The position numbers were made by a program, and so were the translations under genes. From NCBI GenBank assembly GCA_023150915.1, contig JAKLKA010000037.1, forward strand, positions 1 through 54,187: DNA of 54,187 bases. Direction: 5' to 3'. Below are positions 1 to 8,004 of the stretch, piece by piece (within the stretch, counting starts at the first letter, position 1; the number at the start of each line of letters is the position of its first letter). This DNA is from Polyangiaceae bacterium. Its GTDB lineage: Bacteria > Myxococcota_A > Polyangia > Polyangiales > Polyangiaceae. The notes below the pieces were generated by a model. That model made no database searches. It saw nothing but the letters and a program-made list of their open reading frames with translations, and was not told where the DNA came from.

Positions 1-627
1 GTCATCTTCGGTACCGACGACCGGAAGAACCCGATCGACCCCGCGGTGACCCCGGCAGCGCGGGCCTGGGCGGACGCCGTCGGGGTGATGGCCGGCCCCC
101 CTGCCAGCGTGGTCTCCGGCAAGTTCCCGAAGGACGCCCTTTGTCTCAAGACCTCGTCTCCCGACGTCTGCTACCTGAACATCGCCTTGGCGACCAAGGG
201 GCCGGTGTTCACCTCGGCAGCCGGAAAAGACTACGGCTTGTGCGCGGACGAGAAGTTCGCCCAGGAAACGGTGCTCCGGGCGGACAAGAGTTGCACCGTG
301 TTCCGATTGCCTCAGACCTCCGGGGGAGAGGAGCTCTTCCTCACCGCGGGTCACTGCCTCAAGCCAACGGGGGCGACCGCGGAGGAGGGTCGCGAGTGCA
401 AGGACGCCGAGTTCGCATTTGGGTATCAAGTGCGCTCATTCGGAACGGAGCATCCGATGGTGGGGCTCCCGTTTGCGCTGCGCCGCAAGTGGGACGTTTA
501 CAAGTGCAAAGAGGTCGTCGCTCGCGCGGAGCCTCTGTCCAATCCGAAAGGGGACGACTCGGACTTCACCCTGTTCAAGGCCGATCGAGTCATTCGAGGC
601 CGCCACCTGTTGGACGCGGGAGGACTC
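1..627 (+). pseudogene. Trypsin-like serine peptidase fragment, open at left edge and missing its C-terminal half
   Basis: The reading frame is open from base 1, so the N-terminus lies outside the window. The visible part carries the chymotrypsin-fold histidine box LTAGHC (His codon 352-354) and a DSDFTLF segment near 553-573 that fits the catalytic Asp. Paired cysteines suggest an exported protein. No GDSGG-type serine box follows. After about base 615 the frame passes without a stop into a new start and signal peptide belonging to the next protein. This looks like a peptidase gene whose 3' half was lost by deletion, leaving an in-frame fusion. A genuine fused protein cannot be excluded, but the internal signal peptide argues against it. 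Confidence 0.5.
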
Positions 628-660
628 ATGCGTCGTTCAGTGCTTGGGCGCACCGTTCGA

Positions 661-1512
661 ATGACCCGTCGGGCCGCGACCGTTTGGCCGTGGGCGCTGC
701 TCGCGGGCGGCATCGCGGCGGCGTGCGCCGTCGGCGCCGCGCCTCGACCACGACTTTCCGCGCCGAGTCCGCCGAGCGCGCCGGATGCGGGTCCACCCGT
801 TGCGCGCAAGCCAAGGCCCGTACCGTCGCCGCCCACCGACGAGTATCCGTACGTCGGCATCTTCAATGGCTACGTCGATGCGTTCCGCCTGGAGGAGATC
901 GACGAGGCGTGGGCGAAGCCGACCGAGGCGACTCTGACGTCGCAGCTCACCGAGCTCGACCCCAACGTGGTGAGAGTGCGCCTGCTCGAGTGCCGCTGCG
1001 GCCTGTGCATGCTGGGCTTCATCATCGCCCCCGGTGGCGAGGGACCGAACCCGCAACCCGGAGTGGACTACCCGGCCGTGCGCTGGTCCGGATACGAGAA
1101 GCACATGCGCGGAATGCGCGCGGACCAGTGGGCCGAAGGCCTCGTCTTCCTCGGCCGCCACCCGAAGGACTCGCCGGCGGCGTCGCCCCGGGTCCGGTCG
1201 ACCGACAGCCCGTGGACCGATCCCGCCTGCGAGGGAGCAACACCCTTCCCACCCACGTGGGAGACAGATGGCAGACTCAACAACTGGACCGGAATCGGCA
1301 CCAACCGGATGCACGTTGGTCGCATGCGCATGCCGGCCCAGCGAGTGTGCTGGTGTCTGTGCGGGAAACTGCGCTCAGACGCGCGCCCGGCGTGCTTGTA
1401 CGAATCCGGCGGTCGTGTCTATTGTCCGCTGAGATCCTTCACCGATCGCGGCCTCCCCATCATCGACGGCGACTGGAGCTGCAAACGAGCCGAGCCGAGC
1501 GCCAGCCCGTAG
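661..1512 (+). CDS. Secreted or lipoprotein-like cysteine-containing protein of unknown function
   Basis: The 283-residue product starts with a short basic segment (MTRR) and a hydrophobic stretch ending IAAAC, a possible signal peptide or loose lipobox. A Pro/Ala-rich linker follows (about residues 25-60), then a globular part rich in Cys and Trp, with CRCGLC near 110 and CWCLC near 232. I do not recognise the family. The cysteine pairs suggest disulfides or metal binding outside the cytoplasm. An ATG at 628 is an alternative start. The frame is continuous with the truncated peptidase upstream, so annotation software would probably report one 488+ residue chimera. Confidence 0.55.
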   Translation: MTRRAATVWPWALLAGGIAAACAVGAAPRPRLSAPSPPSAPDAGPPVARKPRPVPSPPTDEYPYVGIFNGYVDAFRLEEIDEAWAKPTEATLTSQLTELDPNVVRVRLLECRCGLCMLGFIIAPGGEGPNPQPGVDYPAVRWSGYEKHMRGMRADQWAEGLVFLGRHPKDSPAASPRVRSTDSPWTDPACEGATPFPPTWETDGRLNNWTGIGTNRMHVGRMRMPAQRVCWCLCGKLRSDARPACLYESGGRVYCPLRSFTDRGLPIIDGDWSCKRAEPSASP

Positions 1513-1515
1513 GTC

Positions 1516-1574
1516 GCCCGGCTGAGCCCGCTGAGTCACCGCGTGCGCGCTGTCCACCACAGGCTCAACCGGGC
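1516..1574. terminator. Inverted repeat between convergent genes, possible bidirectional terminator
   Basis: GCCCGGCTGAGCC at 1516-1528 pairs with GGCTCAACCGGGC at 1562-1574, leaving a 33-nt loop. The one mismatch becomes a G-U pair in the minus-strand transcript. It lies in the 75-bp gap between the ends of a plus-strand and a minus-strand gene. There is no T-tract, so intrinsic termination is uncertain. Confidence 0.4.
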
Positions 1575-1587
1575 CTCGCGCCCCAGT

Positions 1588-3186
1588 TCAGCGACCACCG
1601 GACGCGCTGCCCGCGGCTGATCGGCTGCCGCGGTCGGTGCTCGTCACCTCGGCAGGCTCCCAAGACGGCGCGTACCGCCCAGGCGCCAGGACCCCCGCCG
1701 GGTCGAGCGCGCGCTTCAGGCGCTCGAGCACCGCCGCGAAGTCGTCGCGCGGGGCGGGAAGAGACTGCATCGCGGGCAACGCCAGCCGTTGCGGCAGGTG
1801 CCCTTCGAGCGCCAGCCCAGCGACCAGCGCTTCGTGACACCCGAGAGCGCGTGCGTCGGCGCCCGGCTCGTCGCGGTCGAAGACGATCATCGGCAAGAGC
1901 TGCAGCGTGCGCTCGGTGTGGCACAGAAGCACCAGCAGTGGATCGAATCCGTGTTCGTGCATCACGCTCTCGATGCTCGCCGCGGCGCGAGCGATCACCG
2001 GGCCGCGAAGCGGCAGCGCGGCGCACACCCAGAGCGCCCCCACCCGATCGCGGTCGGGATCCAGGTCGCTTGGAAGCGCGCCCGGTTTGCGGAAATACAG
2101 GCTGCGAAGGCTCTGTTCGTGGGGCACGCCCTGCAGGAACGCGAACGCCGGATCGTCGGTGGGAAAGAGCTCTTGGCCGGCGCGCGGGTCGCCGCTCGCC
2201 ACGCGGGTTTCGAGCCAGCTCACGTGCGGCCGCAGCTCGGCTTCCACGTGGTCGACGGCTGCTTCGCCCAGCTTGCGGCTGCCGGCATAGACCGAGGCCA
2301 GGCCGAACCACCGCTGCCCGACCCGCTGGGCCACCGCCTGGCGCGAGAGCGGCAGCGGGCCCGGGTGACGCTCGGCCACCGAGAGCACGCGATAGTCGTT
2401 CCAGACCCCGACCGCCGAGCGCAGCGTGCCGTCGAGCCGCAGTCGCCGGATGGCGTCGAGCAGCGGCCCGAGCTGCTCGTCCCGCTCGATCGAGAAGCGC
2501 ACCGCGCCAAGGAAGCGCGGCAACGGCGAGAGCCAGATCGTGGCGCGCGTGACCACCCCGAGGTTGGATTGGGTGAACAAGCCGTCCAGCGCCGGGCCCA
2601 CGCCGAAGCGGTGCAGCGCCGCGCAGCTGGCATTCTCGAATCGGTCGAACCCGGTGTGCACCAGCTCGCCGGTGGGGAGCACCACCTCGAGCGCGGCCAG
2701 GTGCAGCGCGCGGTCGCCGTTGGGCCCCGAGCCGTCGCCGCGCTCGAGCGCGTTGGCGACCACGCTGCCGTCGGGGCTGCCGCCAGTGGTGGCCGCGAAC
2801 AGCCGAGAGCCGCGTTGGCGCAGAAACTCGTACAGCTGGCGAAAGGTCACGCCGGGCTCGACCGTCACGGTGGCCAGCTCTTCGTCGAAGGCAACGATGC
2901 GATTCAGGCGACCCAGATCGAGCAGCACCGCGTCGCGGGGTGGGGCCTTCGAGCCCAGGCCCCAGTTCTTGCCGCCGCTCACCGGGTACAGCGGGACGGT
3001 GGCGCGGCGCAGCAGCTGGCGGAGCTCGGCCACGCTCCCCGGCCGAACGCGGCCCAGCACCCGCCCGGGCGTGGCGAAGGTGGCGGTGCTCAGCCGCTCG
3101 AGCTCGGCGGGGTCTGCCGACACGTGGTGTTCACCCACGATGGCGGCGGCTTCGGCAAGGAACGCGGCCAGATCGCGAGACGACAT
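1588..3186 (-). CDS. FAD-linked oxidoreductase, vanillyl-alcohol oxidase / p-cresol methylhydroxylase type
   Basis: This 532-residue protein has the PCMH-type FAD-binding fold. The region around residues 64-80 (LYPVSGGKNWGLGS) is the FAD pyrophosphate-binding segment, TTGGSPDGSVV is a second FAD contact, and the C-terminal DPAGVLAPGRY is the usual end of VAO-family flavoproteins. Family members oxidise phenolic or alcohol substrates such as 4-cresol, vanillyl alcohol or eugenol. The substrate here is unknown, and no cytochrome partner is adjacent. The start at 3186 (MSSRDLAAFL) was chosen because homology begins there; the open frame continues upstream across the neighbouring promoter. It is divergent from narK, sharing a 106-bp intergenic region. 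Confidence 0.8.
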   Translation of the reverse strand: MSSRDLAAFLAEAAAIVGEHHVSADPAELERLSTATFATPGRVLGRVRPGSVAELRQLLRRATVPLYPVSGGKNWGLGSKAPPRDAVLLDLGRLNRIVAFDEELATVTVEPGVTFRQLYEFLRQRGSRLFAATTGGSPDGSVVANALERGDGSGPNGDRALHLAALEVVLPTGELVHTGFDRFENASCAALHRFGVGPALDGLFTQSNLGVVTRATIWLSPLPRFLGAVRFSIERDEQLGPLLDAIRRLRLDGTLRSAVGVWNDYRVLSVAERHPGPLPLSRQAVAQRVGQRWFGLASVYAGSRKLGEAAVDHVEAELRPHVSWLETRVASGDPRAGQELFPTDDPAFAFLQGVPHEQSLRSLYFRKPGALPSDLDPDRDRVGALWVCAALPLRGPVIARAAASIESVMHEHGFDPLLVLLCHTERTLQLLPMIVFDRDEPGADARALGCHEALVAGLALEGHLPQRLALPAMQSLPAPRDDFAAVLERLKRALDPAGVLAPGRYAPSWEPAEVTSTDRGSRSAAGSASGGR

Positions 3187-3236
3187 GCTGCGGAATCTAG
3201 ACCTCGATGACCCGCAAAGCTTGCGCGAAATGGGGT

Positions 3237-3268
3237 GTAAGCCCCGCGTAAGCGCGGGGGTGCAGTAA
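3237..3268 (+). promoter_or_regulatory. Candidate SARP-type operator/promoter of the narK-narK-kinase-regulator operon
   Basis: GTAAGCCCCGCGTAAG at 3237-3252 contains two GTAAG heptamer cores exactly 11 bp apart. A further GTAAG occurs at 3265. The position equivalent to the -10 of the sister sites is CAGTAA at 3263-3268, 8 nt after the second heptamer, and the narK ATG follows 24 nt later behind AAGGAG. The same repeat is found at 10264 and 18041, upstream of the other two nitrate units. Confidence 0.6.
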
Positions 3269-3292
3269 GGGGGTGCCCCCAAGGAGACCCCA

Positions 3293-4675
3293 ATGAGCGC
3301 CGAAGCGAGCAAGGCCCAAACCGATGGCGACTGGCTGAAAGAGTGGACGCCAGAGGACGAGGGCTTCTGGGAGCGGACCGGAAGCAGGATCGCCTGGCGC
3401 ACGCTGATCCTGACGACGGCCGCGCTGACACTGTCGTTCGCGACCTGGTTCGTTGTGAGCGCGCTCGTCGTTCGACTCCCAGCCATCGGCTTCAAGTTCG
3501 ACGAGCGCCAGCTGTTCTGGCTCGCGGCCATGCCCGGCCTCGCGGGCGGCACGTTCCGCATCATTCATACCTTTCTGATCCCCATCTTCGGCACGCGAAA
3601 GGTGATCAGCGTCGCGACGTTCCTCAAGCTCATCCCTTGTGTAGGCCTGGGCATGGCAGTGGTCAGCCTCGACACCCCTTACTGGGTGTTCATGCTGTTC
3701 TGCTTCCTGGCGGGTTTCGGTGGAGGCGATTTCTCCTCGCACATGCCCAGCACGAGCATCTTCTTTCCCAAGCGCCTGCAAGGAACGGCGCTGGGCCTGC
3801 AAGCCGGCATCGGCAACTTCGGCGTCAGCCTCACGCAGTTCGTGACACCGTGGATCGTCGGGGTCGCCGCACTCAGCACCGTGACGGGCGCGTCACAGAC
3901 CCTCACCAAGGCGGGCAAGACCAGCAACATCTGGCTCCAGAACTCGGTCTACTGGTACGTGCCGCTGTTGGTGGTCGTCGGGGTCGCTTGCTGGCTCGGA
4001 CTGCGCAGCGTGCCCATGAAGGCATCATTTCGCGAGCAGCTCGACATCTTCAAGAACAAGCACACCTGGTTTTGCACCATCACTTACATCATGACCTTCG
4101 GGTCGTTCTCGGGCTTCGCGGCAGCGTTTCCGATGCTGATCAAGAGCCTGTATGGCGGGTTTCCCGATGCGCCCGACCCGCTGAAGTACGCCTTCTACGG
4201 CCCGCTGATCGGCTCGGCAATGCGCGTCGTGTTCGGGTTCGTCGCCGACAAGGTTGGCGGGGCCATCCTCACCCAGGTTTCTGGCGTCGGTCAGATCGTC
4301 TGTTGTGTCGCGCTCTGGTACACGGGCGCGCTCGCCCCCACTTCGCTCGCCTCGTTCAGCACGTTCGTCTGGTTGATGCTCGGCATCTTCTTTTTCTCGG
4401 GGATCGGTAACGCCTCGACCTTTCGGCAGTTCCCCCTGATCTTTGCGCACAACCCACGCCAAGGCGCCCAGGTGCTGGGCTGGACCGGCGCGGTCGCTGC
4501 CTACGGTCCGTTTCTGTTCGCGATGGCCATCGGGGAAGTGATCTCGTCGACGCAACGGGCGACAGGGTTCAAGTCGGCAGCGCCGTTCTTCCTCGGCGCG
4601 GTGGCCTTCTTCGTGATCGCGGTGGGCATCAACTGGTGGTTTTACACTCGCAAAGGCTGCGAATGCCCGTCGTAA
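3293..4675 (+). CDS. narK: NarK nitrate/nitrite MFS transporter (E. coli NarK-like)
   Basis: This 460-residue, 12-helix inner-membrane carrier of the nitrate/nitrite porter family probably exchanges nitrate for nitrite or imports nitrate for NarG. The N-terminal tail (WTPEDEGFWERTGSRIAWR) closely parallels E. coli NarK. The two substrate arginines are visible: R89 in GGTFRI, and an Arg in GSAMRVVFGF of helix 8. Nitrate signatures appear as GIGNFG and GIGNAS. AAGGAG lies 6 nt before the ATG. It is the first gene of a tight four-gene run with a second NarK and the two-component system, 27 bp before the next gene, and its promoter carries the direct-repeat motif at 3237. Confidence 0.9.
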   Translation: MSAEASKAQTDGDWLKEWTPEDEGFWERTGSRIAWRTLILTTAALTLSFATWFVVSALVVRLPAIGFKFDERQLFWLAAMPGLAGGTFRIIHTFLIPIFGTRKVISVATFLKLIPCVGLGMAVVSLDTPYWVFMLFCFLAGFGGGDFSSHMPSTSIFFPKRLQGTALGLQAGIGNFGVSLTQFVTPWIVGVAALSTVTGASQTLTKAGKTSNIWLQNSVYWYVPLLVVVGVACWLGLRSVPMKASFREQLDIFKNKHTWFCTITYIMTFGSFSGFAAAFPMLIKSLYGGFPDAPDPLKYAFYGPLIGSAMRVVFGFVADKVGGAILTQVSGVGQIVCCVALWYTGALAPTSLASFSTFVWLMLGIFFFSGIGNASTFRQFPLIFAHNPRQGAQVLGWTGAVAAYGPFLFAMAIGEVISSTQRATGFKSAAPFFLGAVAFFVIAVGINWWFYTRKGCECPS

Positions 4676-4702
4676 TGGCCGCCTTCCGACCTCGCTTCTA
4701 GC

Positions 4703-6190
4703 ATGACCGAACGTCGACAGGCCCACACCGCTCTCGCCATGAGCACGCTGGCGTTCACCGTCTGCTTCGCCGCGTGGATGCTGAACGGCGTGCTGGTCAC
4801 CTTCCTGGCGGACAACGGCGTGTTCCGTTGGACCGGTAGCGAGATGGGCACGCTGATCGGCATCCCGGTCCTCACCGGCTCGGTGCTGCGCTTGCCCATC
4901 GGCGTGCTCACCGACCGCTACGGCGGGCGCCCCGTGTTCACCGGCCTCTTGCTCTTGGCCGCGGTTCCGATGTTCTTGCTGGGCTCGGTCGGCGGGTTCT
5001 GGGGGTTTCTGCTGTGCAGCCTGGGTTTCGGCTCGATCGGTTCGGGCTTCGCCGTGGGCATCGCCTTCACCGCCGTCTGGTTCCCGAAGCACCAGCAGGG
5101 CACGGCCATGGGGATCTTCGGCGCCGGCAACGCAGGGGCCGCGGTGACCACTCTGGGCGCGCCGTCACTCTTGCGCTGGCTGACCGGGGGCGGCACCCAG
5201 CTCGAGGCGTGGCGCACGCTGCCCAAGCTGTACGCCGCGGTGCTCGTGCTGATGGCGGTGTTGTTCTACGTCACCACCGTGAACCGCATGCCCGAGGGCA
5301 GCGTCAGCAAGCGCCTGGGCGACATGCTCTCGCCGCTGAAGAGCACCCGGGTCTGGCGCTTCGGCCTCTACTACTTCCTGGTGTTCGGCGGGTTCGTGGC
5401 CCTCGCGCAGTGGCTGGTGCCCTACTACACCAACGTCTACTCGATGTCGCTGGTCACCGCTGGCCTGATGACCTCGATCTTCTCGGGGCCGTCGGGTGTG
5501 ATCCGCGCCCTGGGCGGCTGGCTCAGCGATCGCTTCGGCGCCCGAGCCGTCACCTTCTGGGTGCTGGTGATCACCTCGGCGTGCTGCGCGCTGCTGTTCT
5601 TCCCGAAGATGGACGTCGAGTCGCCGGGTCGGGGGGTCATGGCCACGCGCGCCGGGACCGTCACTGCCGTCGGCACCGATTCGGTACGGGTCGGTGAAAC
5701 GGACTTCGTGCTGAAGGTCATGCCGCAGTCCGCCAAGCGCGTCTTCAGCGACAGCGAGCTGGTGGTGATGCCGGTCATCCACTCGTGGCACGAGCCGGTG
5801 GTCAAGGTGGGCGACCCGGTGATCAAGCGCCAGCTGCTCGCCCGCGGGGTCACGCACATCTACTTCCAGGCCAACGTCTGGATCTTCACCGTGCTGGTGT
5901 TCGTGATCGGCATCGCGATGGGCATCGGCAAGGCGTCGGTGTATCGCTACATTGCCGACTTCTTCCCCAAGAATGTGGGCGTGGTGGGCGGCACGGTGGG
6001 CGTGATCGGCGGGCTCGGGGGCTTCTTCTGCCCGGTGCTGTTCGGCTACCTGCTGGACACCATCGGGCTCTGGACCACCACCTGGATGGCACTCTTCGCC
6101 ACCGGCGTGGTGTGCATCTTGTGGCTGGCCGTCGCGGTCCGCGCGCGCGGAGCGAAGGGCAGCGACGCCCAGGACCCCGCCGGGAACTGA
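4703..6190 (+). CDS. narK: NarK-family nitrate/nitrite transporter with a soluble insertion
   Basis: This 495-residue MFS protein has the nitrate porter signatures GAGNAG and GIGKAS and two helix arginines, R63 (GSVLRLPIGVLTDR) and R268 (SGVIRALGGWLSDR). It resembles NarK1/NasA-type H+-linked carriers more than E. coli NarK, so the operon probably encodes complementary import and exchange systems. Between helices, at about residues 303-390 (bases 5609-5870), lies a soluble stretch with paired beta segments (AGTVTAVGTDSVRVG and EPVVKVGDPVIKRQLLARG) that looks like a small barrel or half biotinyl/lipoyl-like domain. This is not part of a standard MFS fold. No clear ribosome-binding site precedes the ATG, so coupling to the upstream narK is likely. 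Confidence 0.85.
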   Translation: MTERRQAHTALAMSTLAFTVCFAAWMLNGVLVTFLADNGVFRWTGSEMGTLIGIPVLTGSVLRLPIGVLTDRYGGRPVFTGLLLLAAVPMFLLGSVGGFWGFLLCSLGFGSIGSGFAVGIAFTAVWFPKHQQGTAMGIFGAGNAGAAVTTLGAPSLLRWLTGGGTQLEAWRTLPKLYAAVLVLMAVLFYVTTVNRMPEGSVSKRLGDMLSPLKSTRVWRFGLYYFLVFGGFVALAQWLVPYYTNVYSMSLVTAGLMTSIFSGPSGVIRALGGWLSDRFGARAVTFWVLVITSACCALLFFPKMDVESPGRGVMATRAGTVTAVGTDSVRVGETDFVLKVMPQSAKRVFSDSELVVMPVIHSWHEPVVKVGDPVIKRQLLARGVTHIYFQANVWIFTVLVFVIGIAMGIGKASVYRYIADFFPKNVGVVGGTVGVIGGLGGFFCPVLFGYLLDTIGLWTTTWMALFATGVVCILWLAVAVRARGAKGSDAQDPAGN

Positions 6191-6234
6191 GCGCGGCTTG
6201 CCCGGGCGCCGGCCGGGTGGCACCCTCGCGGCAA

Positions 6235-8004
6235 ATGCCCGCCCGCGCGCCCGTGGCCACGGCCGGAAGGACACTGCGCGACGCGATCTCTCGCTGGGGG
6301 GTCGCGCCGCTGTCGGGCTCCGAGCCGAGCAATGCCGTCTTCCGATGGCTGGTGGGTCTGCGCTGGATCGCCGTCCTGGGCGTGGCGCTGGTGTTGGGGG
6401 TCACCGGGCCGCTCCTCGGTCTGCTTCCGGCCGGGTCCGTGCCCGCGCTCTGGACGGTGCTGGCCGGCCTGGCCCTCTACAACGCCGCCCTCTCGCTGCT
6501 CGGGCAGAGCTCGGCCCTGCCGTGGCTCACGCATTTCGCGGGTCAGATCGTGGCGGACTGCCTGGCGCTGGCGGCGTTCGTCCACTTCTCGGGCGGCGTC
6601 GAGAACCCCTTTCTATCGCTCTTCGTGCTGCACATCATCAACGCCAACATCGTGCTTCGCCCCCGCGCCGCGTCGGCCTTGTCGCTGGTCGCGGTGGCCC
6701 TGGCCTTGGTGGTGGTGGTCGGCGAGGGCGCCGGGTGGCTGCCTCACCACTGCCTGCGCGAGAACGAGGCCGCCTGCGTCGCGCGCAGCCTGAGCCCTTG
6801 GTCGCTGGGCGTGCTCGGGGGGCTCGGCCTGATGCTGGGTTCGAGCTCGTACATCGCGCGCTATCTGACGGCGCGGCTCCACGACAGCGAGCAGCGCTTG
6901 GCGAGCACGGTGGACGACCTCTCGCTGGAGAAAGAGCGGCTTGCCGAGACGCGCGCCACCGTCGAGCTCGAACGCTCACGCCTGCAGTCGATCATCGACT
7001 GCATGGGCGACGCGGTCACGTTCTCGGATCCCGAGGGCCGCCTGCTCTTGAGCAACGATCGAGCGAAAGAGCTGAGGCGCGGCGGGGACGACCCTTTCGG
7101 TCCCGAGTCGCTGACGGCGGTCTTCGACTCGGTGGCCCGGGGGCGTGACGCAGTGACGCAGCCGGCGTTCGAGCGGGGTGGCCGCAGCTATGAAGCAACC
7201 TGCGCCGTGGTGCGCGACCCGCACGAGGCCCCGCTGGGCCTGGTGACCGTGACCCGCGACATCACCGATCGCCTGGCGCTGGAGCGCCACTTGATGCACG
7301 ACGAGCGCATGGCGGTGGTGGGCAAGATCGCCGCGGCCGTCGCTCACGAGATCAACAACCCGATCGGCGTGGTCTCGCTCTACGCGCAGCACGCCTTGGC
7401 CAAGCTTCCGCCCGGAAGCCCCATCGAGAAGCACCTCGAGACCATCCGCCGCAACGCCGAGAGTTGCCGCAAGATCACCGGCGACCTCTTGCAGCTGGCG
7501 CGCCCCCGCACCCCCGAGCACGCGCTGGTCGATCTGCGCTTGCTCTGCAAAGACGTCGCTCAATCGGTCGAGCCGGTGGCCGCCAAATACGGCGTGGTGG
7601 TCGCGGACGAGAGCCGCGCCAACACAGCGCCCCTCTGGGCCGAGGGCGACGCGGGGCAACTGCGGCAGGCGGTGCTCAATCTGGCGCTGAACGCCATCGA
7701 GGCCTCGCAAGAGGGGGACCGCGTGTCGATCCGGGCCTACGAAACCCAAGACCGCGACGCGACCGCGCGCGTGGTCGAGGTCAGCGACACCGGGAGCGGG
7801 ATCGACCCGGACCAGCTGGCGCAGATATTCCAGCCCTTCTTCACGACCAAACCCACGGGAACCGGCCTGGGGCTGGCGGTCGCGGACAACATCGTGAAGG
7901 CCCACAACGGCCGAATGACCGTCGAGAGCGCGGACAACCGCGGTACGACCTTCCGCATCCTCTTGCCGAGCGCCGCGGCCCGCGCCATGGAATTGCCAGC
8001 GTGA
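6235..8004 (+). CDS. Membrane sensor histidine kinase with RegB/PrrB-like redox-sensing domain and PAS domain
   Basis: This is a 589-residue kinase. Residues about 35-210 form six hydrophobic helices and include GGVENPF at 120-126, matching the GGXXNPF quinone-binding motif of RegB/PrrB sensors. A coiled linker (212-250) leads to a PAS domain (about 250-345), the phosphoacceptor box AAAVAHEINNP with H371, and an ATPase domain with N-box LNLALNAIEA, G1 DTGSGID and G2 TGTGLGLAVADNI. It probably reads the redox state of the quinone pool and phosphorylates the next gene product. The RegB redox cysteine region is not apparent. It overlaps the regulator gene by 4 bp (GTGA), so translation is coupled. 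Confidence 0.88.
   Translation: MPARAPVATAGRTLRDAISRWGVAPLSGSEPSNAVFRWLVGLRWIAVLGVALVLGVTGPLLGLLPAGSVPALWTVLAGLALYNAALSLLGQSSALPWLTHFAGQIVADCLALAAFVHFSGGVENPFLSLFVLHIINANIVLRPRAASALSLVAVALALVVVVGEGAGWLPHHCLRENEAACVARSLSPWSLGVLGGLGLMLGSSSYIARYLTARLHDSEQRLASTVDDLSLEKERLAETRATVELERSRLQSIIDCMGDAVTFSDPEGRLLLSNDRAKELRRGGDDPFGPESLTAVFDSVARGRDAVTQPAFERGGRSYEATCAVVRDPHEAPLGLVTVTRDITDRLALERHLMHDERMAVVGKIAAAVAHEINNPIGVVSLYAQHALAKLPPGSPIEKHLETIRRNAESCRKITGDLLQLARPRTPEHALVDLRLLCKDVAQSVEPVAAKYGVVVADESRANTAPLWAEGDAGQLRQAVLNLALNAIEASQEGDRVSIRAYETQDRDATARVVEVSDTGSGIDPDQLAQIFQPFFTTKPTGTGLGLAVADNIVKAHNGRMTVESADNRGTTFRILLPSAAARAMELPA

Noticed and set aside
3187-3292. Possible FNR/NNR box (TTGAT-N4-ATCAA) upstream of narK
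   Set aside because: No half-site pair was found here or upstream of narC and the MFS-UspA gene; the GTAAG direct repeat is the only shared element.
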